Source of the DNA: Ischnura elegans
Lineage: Eukaryota; Arthropoda; Insecta; Odonata; Coenagrionidae
Length of the DNA: 64,000 nucleotides
Direction of reading: 5' to 3'
NCBI RefSeq assembly: GCF_921293095.1
Contig: NC_060257.1
Location: 59,060,968-59,124,967, forward strand
The notes beneath the pieces are model-generated. The model had not been told where the DNA came from. It did not search any database and saw nothing but the letters and a program-made list of their open reading frames with translations. Each line of letters starts with the position of its first letter. The first letter of the stretch is position 1. This document shows, piece after piece, positions 10,343-22,344 of the stretch. The translations under genes and the position numbers were made by a program.

Positions 10343-13300
10343 GATTTCCCGCTTCCTGATACTGTTGGCGCTGAGTGCATCACTTAGCGGCAAGGCCGTG
10401 GTGAAACCCGATCATCCACTCATTTTCAATGAAGATCAGTCCGACAGATACGTGCCTTCAAGTAAGTATACGCGATGTGTTTAGATATTAGCGGGGATTT
10501 TTTTTAAAATTTCGCTCTTGGAATTGGAATGTTTGGAGTGTCCGACTGATAAAATATTTAAAATAAGTTTAAGGAAGTTTAAATAAATAAAAGATCGTAG
10601 CAATTTTCCACAAACCGTTTACTGCGTACAACGCGTTTCGGCTCACTGAGCCATCTTCTAGTAAAAGACACTGCAAAACATTTGAAAATCACCTTTATAC
10701 CCTTGAGAAAGGGGGTTACGGAGGATTTGACATCTTTGAAGAAGGGAGTGGGAACATTCGTACAGAGTAGAGGCAGTGGGAAACGACCTACCCCTTTTTT
10801 TAACTCTTCTCAACCCCCCTCCCCTTTTTCTGTGGTTCTTCCCACGTGTCGTTATTTTATAGTTATGACTAGACTCCTCCTTCCAACGTGGGTTCCCCAC
10901 ATCCCGTAGTTGTATCTTTTCCCACTGTCTCTACTCTGTACGCCTGTTCCCACCCCCTTCTTCAAAGATATGAAATCCTTCCCAACCAAAGTACAAAATA
11001 TTTTTCACTTATACTTAGAATAAAAACATTAAATTCACCATGGAATCAGTATATAAATCAATCAATTACTAAGATGATCACTTACGTTAAAACCGAGTTG
11101 TTATTCCCTACACGGTCAAGTCTATTTCCTGATAACTCCTTCCATGCTAACTCATTCACAAAAAATGAAAAGAATTACTCAAAATTTATACCCTTTTTTA
11201 GATGCGCTGGAAGCAGAGGAAAAGAGTGATAACACAGCAGTCCTCATTGGGGATAAATTCATCAGTTTAACGGAGCAATGTTACGAAGGTAAGTTTTCTT
11301 TCATCCTTAAGAGGAAATAACGAAGGTAGATAACGACAATCATCATCATCACTGGTCCAAAATCTTAAGTTTGGTTTGCAGCAGCTCCCCAACTCAACTC
11401 TCCTATCAGCTAATCATTTCACACCAACATATTTCTTCTCTATCACATCCTTCTTTTACCTGTTCCATATATTTTGTTCGAGGTCTTCCTTTCATATCCT
11501 TGTCATGTATGATCCCCTCAACATTTCTCTTCATCAAGCAATTACGTCTCAAAATATGGCCGATAAGGTTTATGCCAATACATAGGAAATATGATTCGGG
11601 CGCAATAATCATGTACTAGTCCCATAACACTATCCCTCCCTTTATGCTGGATTTTACCGGGGATTTCTTATAGGATGAATGATCCGGATTCCCATACACA
11701 ACTGAGTTTGCTAGTCGGCTGACTCGGCTTAAAGATACCGGGCCGTCGCCTAACGAGTGATGCCCCTGGGATCAGACTTTTAATTGAATCAAAAGGTCAT
11801 GGATAGGGTTGACCCGAGTTCCGCGATAATCGCGATGAGGTCTTGAGTAATGCGCTCGAAGGATGGGAAATTAAGGATGTTAGCCTTTGAATCACGAAAA
11901 TTCTTGTGATTTCTGCGATAACAGTTAATAAACTCCAATACTTATGAGCCAACGTCGGCACCTACAACACTCACTTTACACACACACACGGCTTCTCCTC
12001 AAATACCCTCAAAATCACACGTCTCCTTATCAAGGATTTCACGAGGCTTCTCTTCTCACCTACTTTTCCTGGGACTTCCTCATTATTTACTCGGAAGATC
12101 CATCAGATCCTCATTCTTTCAGAATCACATTTCGAAGCCTCTATCCTTTATTTCTCCGCTGCTGTCTTTGTCCAGGCCTCACTTCCTTGGCGAAGTATAC
12201 TCCAAATATAAATAATACCAAAGTTTTTGCTAAATTCTATGTTTAAATTTCCCGCAGTAAGTAGATCTTTCCTAGATGATAATAACAGTTTTTAAGCATG
12301 AAAATTCCAAATGGGAAAATAGCAGGATGGGAGGATGTCCAGGGATAAAAAAATCGTGGATACTCGAACATTTTCACTTTTTCAATGACTTCAGTGATTC
12401 ATCATCCTCATCTACTGTATTTATTCGCTATTGCAAGTTTTTGCCACATTAGTTTTCGTTACTGAAGTATCAGTAAATGTGGTACATAAATTGATTCCAA
12501 CGATGTGAATTCTAACTAATCTCTATATTATCACTTAATTTGTTCCTGTAGAGCCAATGAAGTACGACATCATATACCAGACGGCCTGGAAGCCAGCCCA
12601 AAACAACGAAGCCATTCGGATGTTTGAACCCGCCAATTTCGTCGTGGTACTTGACGGAGAAGTAGGTTGCTACTCGAAGGCTGACTGCATTTACGATGTT
12701 CAACAACAAGCGACACCCAATCTGCCAGATGGATGCAAACTCCGGGAAAATTTCTACATTGGCGGAGACGGAAACGTCTACGAAGGAAGAGGATGGAAGA
12801 TATCACCTTACTGGTACCTGAGCGGACTCAGGAATCAGTCCCTCGCGGTCAAATTCATGGGTAACCACGATTCGAAACTACCCTCCCACAAAGCCCTACA
12901 AGCATTCAAATCTTTGCTTGTCGCGGGAGTTTGGCTGGGAACCCTGTCTCCCCGTTACCAGATCGTCTCCATCAGGCAGCTCGCGGAAACCGAAGCAACC
13001 GTGGGCGAAATGCTACACGAAAACGTTCAGGAGTGGGCAGGTTGGGTCAATGACGAGGTTCCCATGTCGAGGTGGGAGTATCAGCCCCAAGGCTTCCTCA
13101 ACCTCGTATTTCGTCGAGAATGGAACGCCACGGAACCGTTGAGGCAACCAGAGGACACAATACAACCAGTCTTGTACGTGCTCCTCAACAACGTCGGCCA
13201 GCGTTGTCATTCTCGCAAGGAATGCATCTCACTGATGAAATCCTTGCAACAGTCACACCGCGAAGATTACGGGGACCTCCTGGATAATTTTTACATCGGA

Positions 13301-15697
13301 GAAGACGGGAACGTCTACGAAGGCAGGGGTTGGGATTACCTACCTCAATGGTACGTAAAAGGCATGCAAAGGAGTTATGTCAGCGTCAGTTTCCTGGGAG
13401 CGTTCGATTCCGAGATACCGGCGTACCGAGCGATAACCTCTTTCAAGGAGCTCATCAACACCGGCATTAGACTGGGAAAACTATCCACACTATACAAATT
13501 GACATCCCTCCGCGTGATATATGATGACCAGGTTCTGCTAGGGGACGCGCTACACACTTACGTCCAGAAATGGACACCTTGGGCACACATTTACGATGAG
13601 CTGACGACCGAAGGACGCATGGAAGCCAATTTAGTTCCCCTGATAGGGCGTTCTGGATGGATATATGAAAGTCCACCCGCACCTACATTTAAAAATATCG
13701 AACCCAGTTTTCCTGTCGAATTCATCGTAATACAGGATGGTGGAGAAGCCTGTTTTTATGTAACGGATTGCAGGGATAATATGAATTTAGAGAAGAATGA
13801 CCTTCTTTATAACTTTTACGTCGGAGGAGACGGTATAGTGTATGAAGGCCGCGGGTGGGAATACTCCCCACCATTATACCTAAAACATTTCCATCATTCC
13901 TACATTACCATCAAGTTCTTTGGGACTTACAACGATACCGTGCCCAATAACATGACAATGCTAGCATTCAGGTCTTTCATCAAACTTGGGATCGATACGG
14001 GAAAGATATCTCCCTCCTACCAATTATACTCCCTACGGCACATCTACAATGACTCCACCTTCTTGGGGAGCGCTCTCAGTGAGTATGCCGAAGGATTGCC
14101 TCAGTGGTCGAGCGAAATGGAGGTTGACGATGACAAGGAGCGCAAATCAAGGGGCATGCTGCCGCTAGTCTCCCGCGATGACTGGAACGCTACTTCTCTA
14201 GGTGAAAAATTCCTCGAGATCAAAGGTCATGTTCATTACGTGCTGGTCGGAGCGACAGGAGGAGAAAAATGCTACTCTTGGTCCGAATGTATTCTACGGA
14301 TCCAAGAACAACAGCGACGGGGAAAAGATCTGTGCGATTCCGTCACAGATCATTTCTACATCGGCGACGACGGTAACTTTCACGAAGCCTTGGGCTGGGC
14401 AGAATATTCCGGCGATATCAGCGAACAGTCTCAGGAGAGGGCCATATCAGTGCGATTTTTCGGCAGTTTCCAGTATGACATCCCATCTCGCTTGGCGATG
14501 TCAGCCTTTCGGAGGTTTTTGGAATATGGAATAAGTACCGGAAAGCTTTCGGAAGACTATGTGGTCAAAACTTATCGACAGTTGAGTAATTGCTCGAACG
14601 AATTGGGAGACAGATTCCAGGGCGTGATTGAAAGTTTGGATCGTTTCTCTAACGAGACCATTTCGTCAAATGTTTCAGAGTCCCTCCCTTACAATCCATT
14701 CCTCATCGTTCCCAACGCGAATAAGAAATCCTACTATGCCACTTCCCGGCGTAGCAACAGTGTTTCTCGCCCGGCTACATACGTTGTTATATCCGACGGA
14801 GGAGAACGTTGTTTTGATCAAGACCAATGCCTCACCCAGGTGAAGACCCTTCCTTCCGGAAAGGACGATTACGAGAACTTCTTCATAGGCGAAGATGGTC
14901 GTTCGTACGAAGGATCAGGTTGGAGCACAAACTTTTACGGACGACGTTTCTGCCCAGACTGCGAAATGATTTTCATAGGTTTCCTGGGAAAATTCAATTA
15001 CGATTTACCGTCGTCGACTGCACTTAATGCCATGAACTATCTCATAAAGCGCGGAATCCGCTGGGGAAAGGTACATCCCGACTATACATTAGTCTCCATC
15101 CGTCAGCTATGCAGTAACTGCTCACTGGTGGGAGATTCCCTGAACATCGCCATTCGCACCTGGAGCAAATGGAATGAACAGGTAAACATCACCGCGGAAT
15201 GCAAACCATTTGAGAGTGAAATAGTGCCAAGAAATGTCTGGAGAAATTATCATCAAGATTTTTCCTCTGACAGCAATTATCGCCACACATGGGATTTCTA
15301 CAGAAACATTCAAGTTACAAATTATCACGATGAATGCTACACCAAGGAAGAATGCATCACTTCGTTACGTAATCATGACGGCAATTCCCCAGATATAAAT
15401 TTCTACATTACTGGCGATGGAGAAGTTTACCAGTGCCTTGGTTGGGAATATGGAAGAATATACTACAATTATAATCGCAATTATGGGTATCGAGAAAGCC
15501 AAATCGATACCCTCAAGGTCGCATTTGTTGGCGACTTTGACAACGAAGTTTCTTCAAATGCTATGGCCCATGCGTTCAGAAAATTCATTGTTAAAAAAGG
15601 AATTGAAAATGGAAGGCTTCAATCATCATACACACTGAGCGGCAGTTTAAGTGGCACATACGGTGACGAAGTTTACGATATGCTTCGTCAACGCTAA
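10335..15697 (+). CDS. Secreted protein with six tandem amidase-dead PGRP-like domains (copy A)
   Basis: Three exons (10335-10461, 11202-11288, 12552-15697) with GT/AG junctions, both introns in phase 1, give 1,119 residues. Residues 1-20 are a signal peptide (hydrophobic FLILLALSA). Six repeats start near residues 75, 254, 432, 607, 788 and 960. Each has the PGRP CX5C pair (111/117, 290/296, 472/478, 645/651, 825/831, 1000/1006) and the core like NFYIGGDGNVYEGRGW (end residues 153, 332, 507, 687, 862, 1036). Domains 2, 4 and 6 start with the family's RxxW motif (REW, DDW, NVW). The zinc His after the first strand, the His of GHRD and the zinc Cys of ECPG are all replaced, and the catalytic Tyr survives only in domain 3, so amidase activity is not expected. 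Likely an extracellular binding or decoy protein. Several N-glycosylation sequons; no membrane anchor. AATAAA follows the stop. Confidence 0.88.
10720..10984. repeat. Foldback repeat in intron 1 (unit A)
   Basis: The arm at 10721-10784 and its inverted copy at 10919-10982 share motifs such as CTTTGAAGAAGGG, GTACAGAGTAGAG and GCAGTGGGAAA. The loop is about 130 bases. The transcript of intron 1 could fold into a long hairpin. It is also present in unit B. Confidence 0.7.
11380..11640 (-). mobile_element. LINE ORF2 tail fragment in intron 2 (unit A)
   Basis: The minus-strand frame (11406-11612) reads LIGHILRRNCLMKR followed by KGRPRTKYMEQVK. This is the typical end of many arthropod LINE ORF2 proteins (IGHVLR...L...EG...GRGRPR). 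The upstream part of the same type of ORF lies at 12030-12210, separated by unrelated sequence. Confidence 0.65.
11700..12200 (-). mobile_element. LINE ORF2 fragment present only in unit A
   Basis: On the minus strand 12030-12210 encodes QGSEAWTKTAAEK, then RIEASK, and later NNEEVPGKVGEKRSLVKSL with stops between. This matches the segment that normally precedes the GHILR/RGRPR tail of LINE ORF2. Unit B jumps from 43554 to AAGTATACTCC with about 500 bases less, so B has a deletion or A an insertion here. Confidence 0.5.
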
Positions 15698-15700
15698 AAA

Positions 15701-15706
15701 AATAAA
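15701..15706 (+). promoter_or_regulatory. Polyadenylation signal of PGRP-like gene A
   Basis: AATAAA starts four bases after the TAA stop (15695-15697). Unit B has the same hexamer at a matching place. The very short distance implies a short 3' untranslated region. Confidence 0.55.
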
Positions 15707-17435
15707 AGTTGTGGAAATATATGTGGAAATCTCATATTGAGCTTGATTTTAAAATAAAATTAAGATCGCAAGTTTCCGAAGCTTGTATAGAAAAAGTCTT
15801 AATTTCAGATAGAACCCAATGACATAATTAACTTACTGATAATATTCATCGTAAGGTATTTTCTCTGTCATATACATATTCTTAACGCAAGGACAAAAAA
15901 ACTATAAATATGAAGAAACCACCATGCGATGTTACCGTATGAACGATTGATTATTTTCATTCCATATATTTTAGTATCCACTGGTTAAAATTATACTACG
16001 AAGTTGAAGTGTTGGCTGGTGATGGCTACTTTGGCTGTTGAGGTAGTACTGTGGGCATAGATTTATCCATATTTTAAGGATTTCATGCTATGAGTTGTTT
16101 GTGGTTACTTGATATTATTAGAAGGATAACAATATAGCATGCTTAGGCACATCTAATATCACTGTGAGCAATATCTGGATATACTCGATGGAAGAAAGAA
16201 GATTCACAGAATAATTTAAAATAAATATATATTCATTAGTTTGCGAGCTAATTTAAGAAACCTTCCACATGCATATCCACACAATAATTTTATTGCAACC
16301 CGTTTGAACAGCTGAGTGCAAGAACCAGGTAATAACCAGGCAAATACGAAATTTTCACAAACAAATAAAGCTACAGCTCCTCACTACCAGCAGAAATTGT
16401 TAGTCCGGTAGTAGTACACTTTAGTTCATCCGATATCGATAAAATCTTTATATCTACTCTCCGAGTGCAAAAGCCATTATTTTTTCCTCGAAAATTCCCC
16501 TTTGGATGTTATCTTGCTTTTGCAAAAAATTCACCAATTCCACTTACCGATTCGCCGCTCCATGATGTTGTATAACAATTCACCACGAATAAATGAGTAG
16601 TATAACTAGAGAGAAAAGTTTCAGGGTTACTCTGGTGGAATTGCAACAAAATAGCAAATAAAAAAGTTACTGAAAATTTTCCACAAATACAAATAATTAT
16701 GGAAAATAACCAGTAACTTTTCATTAAATAAAATGTGACGAATGTTACTTCCTCATCGTACCAGTGCCTAACCATGCAGACATTCACAGAAACTGCTCTT
16801 CAATTTCACTTCCGTCAGTATCATGCATCGGGATCACGTTTCAGTCGATATCCAGACTATAGTGATATATACTGATGAGTTGTTTCTTTACAACTCTTAT
16901 TCCTATTTTTTTAAATGGTTTTAATGTAATAAAATCAATAAAGAAAAGATCACAATGACTTTACACAACTGTCCATTTACATTTAAATTTTATTTCATGC
17001 CATTTCAAAAGCAGAATAGCATAGTTGCAATACGCTAAAGTTAATTACGAGATGTTAGAGCGGACGAATCTAGGAAAGTATCTAGTAGATGTCAATTTAT
17101 TGTGAGAGTTACGGGCGATGTAGGCACACAACATTGCGGAAATAGAAACATTTAATATTTAATATTGATGATATTTTATTACCATTCCAGATTCATGTAT
17201 ATATCTGGAATGGTAATTAAATATCACCTTCCACCCTTGCTTGTATCACGGTAGAGCTAATTTTTAAGCAGAAATGGGCGAAAAAAAGTTATTTATGTGG
17301 ATGAAAAGGCTTTTATTTATTTTAAATGATACATTATTACCATTCCAGAATATAACTTATCTTTGTGAGTACCTTAAGAATTTGGCCAGTTTTTTTAAGT
17401 CTAAATTGTTTAAGATAGGAATCATGCTTAACAGT
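15707..17435. other. Downstream region of gene A
   Basis: It is similar to 47055-48610 in unit B but more diverged than the gene itself. No gene is recognised. A short inverted repeat (next entry) is the only clear structure. Confidence 0.45.
17169..17225. repeat. Small inverted repeat (unit A)
   Basis: TTTATTACCATTCCAG and CTGGAATGGTAATTAAA form a near-perfect stem with a loop of about 13 bases. The unit B copy is at 48328-48386, and ATTACCATTCCAG recurs at about 17335. It is probably a short MITE terminus. Confidence 0.5.
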
Positions 17436-17897
17436 TAGTTATGAGTAGAGCGCGGAAAAAAAGTCTCCAATTTTTCAAAAAAAAGTCGCCTAAAAAGTCG
17501 TCAATATTTTTGAAAAAAGTCTCTTTAAAAGTCTGAGTTATTTCCATGAGAAAGTGGCTGGATTTAACTGAATTGATGGAGAAAAGAGGGTAGAGATGCG
17601 GATTATTGGGTTTACGTGTTATTTTATGGTCTCTTAAGACAGGAGATCACCATAATTTTACAAAATATATTTTTTAATTCTGAATAACACTTTCTTTGAT
17701 GATCAGCAATTGTTTAAGAATATAGTTGACCCCTGTAATTTTTTTAGCTGATCAATGTCTATTTTTATTTTGAAATAGGGAAATTAAAGTCAAATTACAG
17801 GTTATGGATAACAGATTTTATTTATTAATTGCATGATATAAAATAAAGGAAAAAAACGTATATTCATTCACTTCGAGTTGTATTGCTAAAAACTTTT

Positions 17898-20473
17898 TTA
17901 ATGAAATAGTGACAGATAAGGTATTTTTCTGTTTTCCATGGTAAATGTTGTGCGACGTTCGGTCAAAATAAGTTTATACGTCGAAAACGATCGCTCAACT
18001 TCACGTGTTGTAATAGGAGCATATCGCAGCGTAGCCACTTCACTTAAGGTGAGTTTTTGAAAACATTAGATGTCTGCCCCTTGACCTCTCCGTTGAGAAT
18101 CTGAGCTATATCAGTCATTAACTTGAAGCCTTCGTTTTTATCCAAAACATTGCACAATTTGCCATAAACACTTGCGGCTTGTTCACCCTTTACACATACA
18201 AGTTTCTTCTTCACATCCATTATTGTAGACACCGAGTCACTGAGGCTCAGGATGGAAGATTCAAGATATTTGATTTTTTCTACCAAAAACCCAAAGGATG
18301 CTGAAATACATATCATTTCCAGTGGGAGTGTGCTATCTTCTAAGAGTTCTCGAGCATTTTCTATACATTCTGCATCGTCTTCAGGGTCAATATTCTGTAT
18401 AACCTGAAGTAAAAAATTAAAATACAGTTTTCCTCTTTAATTTAGAACGTGCAGTTGTAGTTATTTTTAATTGAGCAAAATTGCAGGTATTCTATTTCAT
18501 ATAATGAAATTGATTTATCAGTCACAATCATAACTACAAATAATTACTTACATTCTTAATTTTCTCGAAGTGTTGGGCATTGAACACGCAAGCTTCCAGC
18601 CATGTTCCAAATCTCGTGAGGACTGGATCCGGAGGCAATGGCAGATCGCAGCAAAATGTTTTGTATATTTCCACGCGCGATGGTGCTTTCAAAAATACCT
18701 ACGAAAATATTAGTTCTGCAGTAATATATTGGAAAATTTATTTTTATTTTTATTAACGGCAAGTACCTACCTTCTTAATGGTAGAGACCCACTTATTTGC
18801 AGTGGGAAATCTTTTGCGAATTTCTTCGCATACTCTGTGAAGAGTATGCACTTTGCAAGTGATGTGAATCATTTTAGGGTAGAAAAACACCAAAACTTTG
18901 GCGGCTTTAACCATGTAGGCCGCTCCATCGGTTAGGAGAAGAAGCAAATTCTCTCTAGCACTATTAACTCCAAACAAGGAAGCTGTAAAAAAATGAATAC
19001 ATTACGATAAGCAAGGTAAATATGCGGCAAAAACTCATCAACATAAGTTATACCGTTAATTAATTTCAGTTCTAATTTGAATATGCTAGCCTTTTCAGCA
19101 AAAATTTCACAATACCAAATTAGGTATCATCACTTACTCAAAGATTCGTCAATGCAACGAGCGACCGTTTCATTATTTACTCTTTCAAGTTCCTTGGATA
19201 CTATGAGGTAGGGTTCATTGGGCTCATCTGGTGTCAATTTTCCGACCAATATGTTGCACACATATCGACCCTTAACATCAGTCGTTTCATCAACAATGGC
19301 ATATAACTTGCTTACTTTCAGGTCATCCTTGATACTTTTCGTTATCTAAAACACAAGAGAATTTTTTTTAATATTAAGGCAAACACTTAAAGAGCAATAA
19401 AAATTGGCCAGGGCACATAATTACTTTCTTAGTAAATAGTTAATACTTTTTCGTTCTTAATCTTATTCCATTTTGATTACGACCAGGAAATAGTAAAAGT
19501 ATTTCAATAGATAATACTATTTCCGACGCAAACTATGCATCTTGAAAGGCAGGCAGAAAATAGGTCTTTATATTTTATGAAGAATTATAATTAAAAACAC
19601 ACGCAATGTATATTTAAAGATGTATCGAACAATGTTGACTTATTCGGGAATGCCCATTCATCATATATGTTATATTTTAGTGAACTATTTATGCAATACA
19701 ATGATTGATACAGCCGAATATTTCTTTGAAATCGTATCAAACCAAAGTTTCAAACGCTTATATCCAAAGAGCAGGCATGCAAAAGATTTTTACAGCATTT
19801 ACTACGTAAAAGTATTTAGAAACTCATACCTTTTCATGGAGTCTCGGCAAGTAAGTTTTCCGAAGAGAACTCTCAGATGGAACTGTCCTTCTTAAATATT
19901 TTTCCATAAACGATGTGAATAGAGGGTGTTTTGATTTGTAGGAATGTTCAATGCCACAAATAGCTCGCACAAGTCTAAAGCAAACTCATCGCCGGTGGCT
20001 GCAAACGATAGTTGGCTCTGTCGTAAACTCTGCAAGCTCACGGTTTCCTTTAATTTCACTTGAGATAGATGCGATGAGCTGTCAATGTGCTGTTTTACAT
20101 GTGACTTTTTGTCTGATGATATCTTGAAAAATAATGAGAAAGATAAATTATTATTAGAATTACTTTTAATGTTAATTTTTCAGCATAGCTCAAAATAGGT
20201 CTTTGTATTTTTATAAAGAATTATAATAAAAAACACACACAATGTACAGTTAAAGATTTATCTCACAATTTTGACTTATTCGGGAATGTCAAAAAATTCT
20301 TAGTAATAGTTATTATTATTATAGTCGTCAGATTCAAAAATTGCATTGATACTCACGGTTTTTTCACAAGCATTGCAGTAAATACTGTTGCTCATAACTT
20401 GCAGGAACTTGCATAGTGAAGCATACGCAGTCAGCTTGGCTTCTGAAGACGCCTGTCCTTTCACCTTGTACAT
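17898..20473 (-). pseudogene. Intron-containing hAT-like transposase gene, frameshifted
   Basis: Six exons with canonical junctions can be traced on the minus strand: 20473-20357, 20122-19830, 19345-19138, 18982-18771, 18698-18552, 18403-18044. The N-terminus has a BED-like zinc finger (CNACEKT then SHVKQH). Later come AIVDETTDVKGRYVCN (19285 region), LLLTDGAAYMVKAAKV, KMIHITCKVHTLHRV, VFLKAPSRV, and the hAT dimerisation-like end YAPITTREVERSFS. The exons join in frame except exon 2, whose 293 bases imply a one-base loss, and the last exon, where the YAPIT segment lies in another frame than the stop at 18044. The family matches CGGBP1-like/hAT proteins common in insects. The gene is missing from unit B, where A from about 20860 joins B 48645. 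Confidence 0.65.
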
Positions 20474-21456
20474 TTTCTTGGGCTGGGCTGCACAAACGAG
20501 CGGACGATGGTCTTGCGACGCTTGGGGACCTCAGCAAATGACTGAAACTTTACGCGTCTCACTCGAATATATAGAATTGTGTTCATACAATGTGTATAGA
20601 TTCACCAGTCCTTGTTGAGCCTTCATATTCCCTCTTCGACCGAGTGCCAAGAGCGCATAGTTTGCCTCTCTACAATGTAGGCTCATTTTGTAACCATCTA
20701 CACTCAACGTGAGACATTCACTTCGTCGGAAATTCTAGATAAAATTTCATATATTTGTATCATTTTTCCACTAATCTCCTGCAAAAAGCAGAGTGCTAGC
20801 TTACAGTGTAGCGCTGTCCCCTTGTCAGCAGACCACCCGGGTTCAAATAAGTTCACATCCTCAGTTACTGTACAAAACAACCCTATCATTTCATTTCAGT
20901 TACATTTATTATTTAAAAATTATGGGATCACGTTTGAGTCGTTCCTCAAGTATTTGACGGTCTTGATGATTTGTTTATATTATTTACATGTCAAATATAA
21001 TTTTTTGCATTGGCGATGTCGTGAAATAGATAAAGAATATATTACAACTAATCTGCATTTAAGTTACCATTCATAGCAATGGTATCATGATATTTCAATT
21101 AAAGAATTAACACGAATAAAGAAGTTACAATTCGCAACAGCACAAGTAATTACTGGAGAGAATAATAACGGACGGCCCTCGGAAAGAACTTCATAGATCT
21201 AAATTTACCGAGGCAGTGAAATACTTAGGAGTGAAAATAATGATATTGATCAATTTTACTTCTACGTCTACATTCATTAAAAAAAAGCCGTTAATGGTTT
21301 TCTTGTGACCCATTTCCACAAAAAAAAATCGCTTCACCTTAGCGTGACTTTCATTCCTGTGACAGCAAATAAAATCCGTACCTAAAAATATTTTTACGGT
21401 GGCGCTATGGCAATGAGAACGAAGGTAAGTTGAGAAACCATTTCTTGAGAGTAAGT
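20474..21456. other. Gene-free stretch
   Basis: No gene is recognised. From about 20860 it matches unit B from 48645. The segment 20474-20860 belongs to the A-only insertion that carries the hAT-like gene, but no terminal repeat could be fixed. Confidence 0.4.
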
Positions 21457-22054
21457 ATGGCCTCGTCTTGTCCCTTCACAAATGACAAAATGGAAGAATT
21501 GGCGAATGTAATCATTGAGGAAATAAAATACAATGCGAATTGTTTACTCCGTGCAAGTCTATCTGCTTGCATAGAAGTTTGGAAAACTGTCATAAAGTAT
21601 GGCATTTAAGAGTTCATGGAATGAACAAATAAATAAACACCGGAATAGAAACCATTTAACTGTGAAATATTGCCAAGAATTGTCTGAAGAAATTACCATC
21701 AACAATTTTCCTCCGACATCCATTACCGTATGGAGAATTTCTTCACAATTATTGAAATTAAAAATTCTTACGCAAACTGCAACACTAAGGAGGAATACAT
21801 CACCTGGTTGCGTAATCATAACAGCCATTCTCCAGAGATAAATTTCTACATTTGCGGCGATCGAGAAGTTTACCAGTGCCTTGGCTGGGAGTACATCAGA
21901 AGAAGCTATTATGGCTATCATGAAAGCCAAATAGACCCCCTCAAAGTTTCATTAAATTCTATGACCTATGCGTTTAAAAAAACTCATTGTAAAAAGAGGA
22001 TATTGAAAATGGAAGGCTTCATTCATCGTACAGTGGCAGTTATAGTGATTTAAT
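21457..22054 (+). pseudogene. Decayed PGRP-like domain 5/6 relic (unit A)
   Basis: The frame at 21730-22053 contains TKEEYITWLRNHNSHSPE, INFYICGDREVYQCLGWEY and ESQIDPLKV, close to domain 6 of the gene at 10335. Upstream, 21604-21720 is still alignable to the end of domain 5 (WNEQ) and the start of domain 6 at the DNA level, and 21540-21590 resembles the end of domain 5. The second Cys of CX5C is changed to Tyr. Part of the GDFD segment is lost, and stops and shifts break the frame. No signal peptide or first exons lie nearby. Confidence 0.75.
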
Positions 22055-22344
22055 TATCACAAAGTCAAGATTACTGGCGAATATAATTTTTATACCAATT
22101 AATGATAATAAATTTGCCCCACAAGAACGACGAAACACCCCTTGACCGCCAGCAGAAAACAAGCCTACTGTTGACTCACTGTTATGACATAACGGATGCG
22201 GTATGTCCAGGGCGACGCTAGTGGTCATATAAGGACCATGGTATTGGTATTGGTTTCATCGGGCGCCTAGAAAACTGAGCACCACACCTTCTACTGACTG
22301 CTTTTTATCTAGAGGTAAAGATTTACATAGCATAATTCAAACTA

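Noticed and set aside
10682-11229. Pairs of frames on both strands in intron 1
   Set aside because: They are translations of the foldback arms and the intron lacks any domain. The second one overlaps exon 2 only in another frame.
12570-15638. Many shorter frames inside the long PGRP exon on both strands
   Set aside because: They are shadows of the main frame in other phases without motifs of their own.
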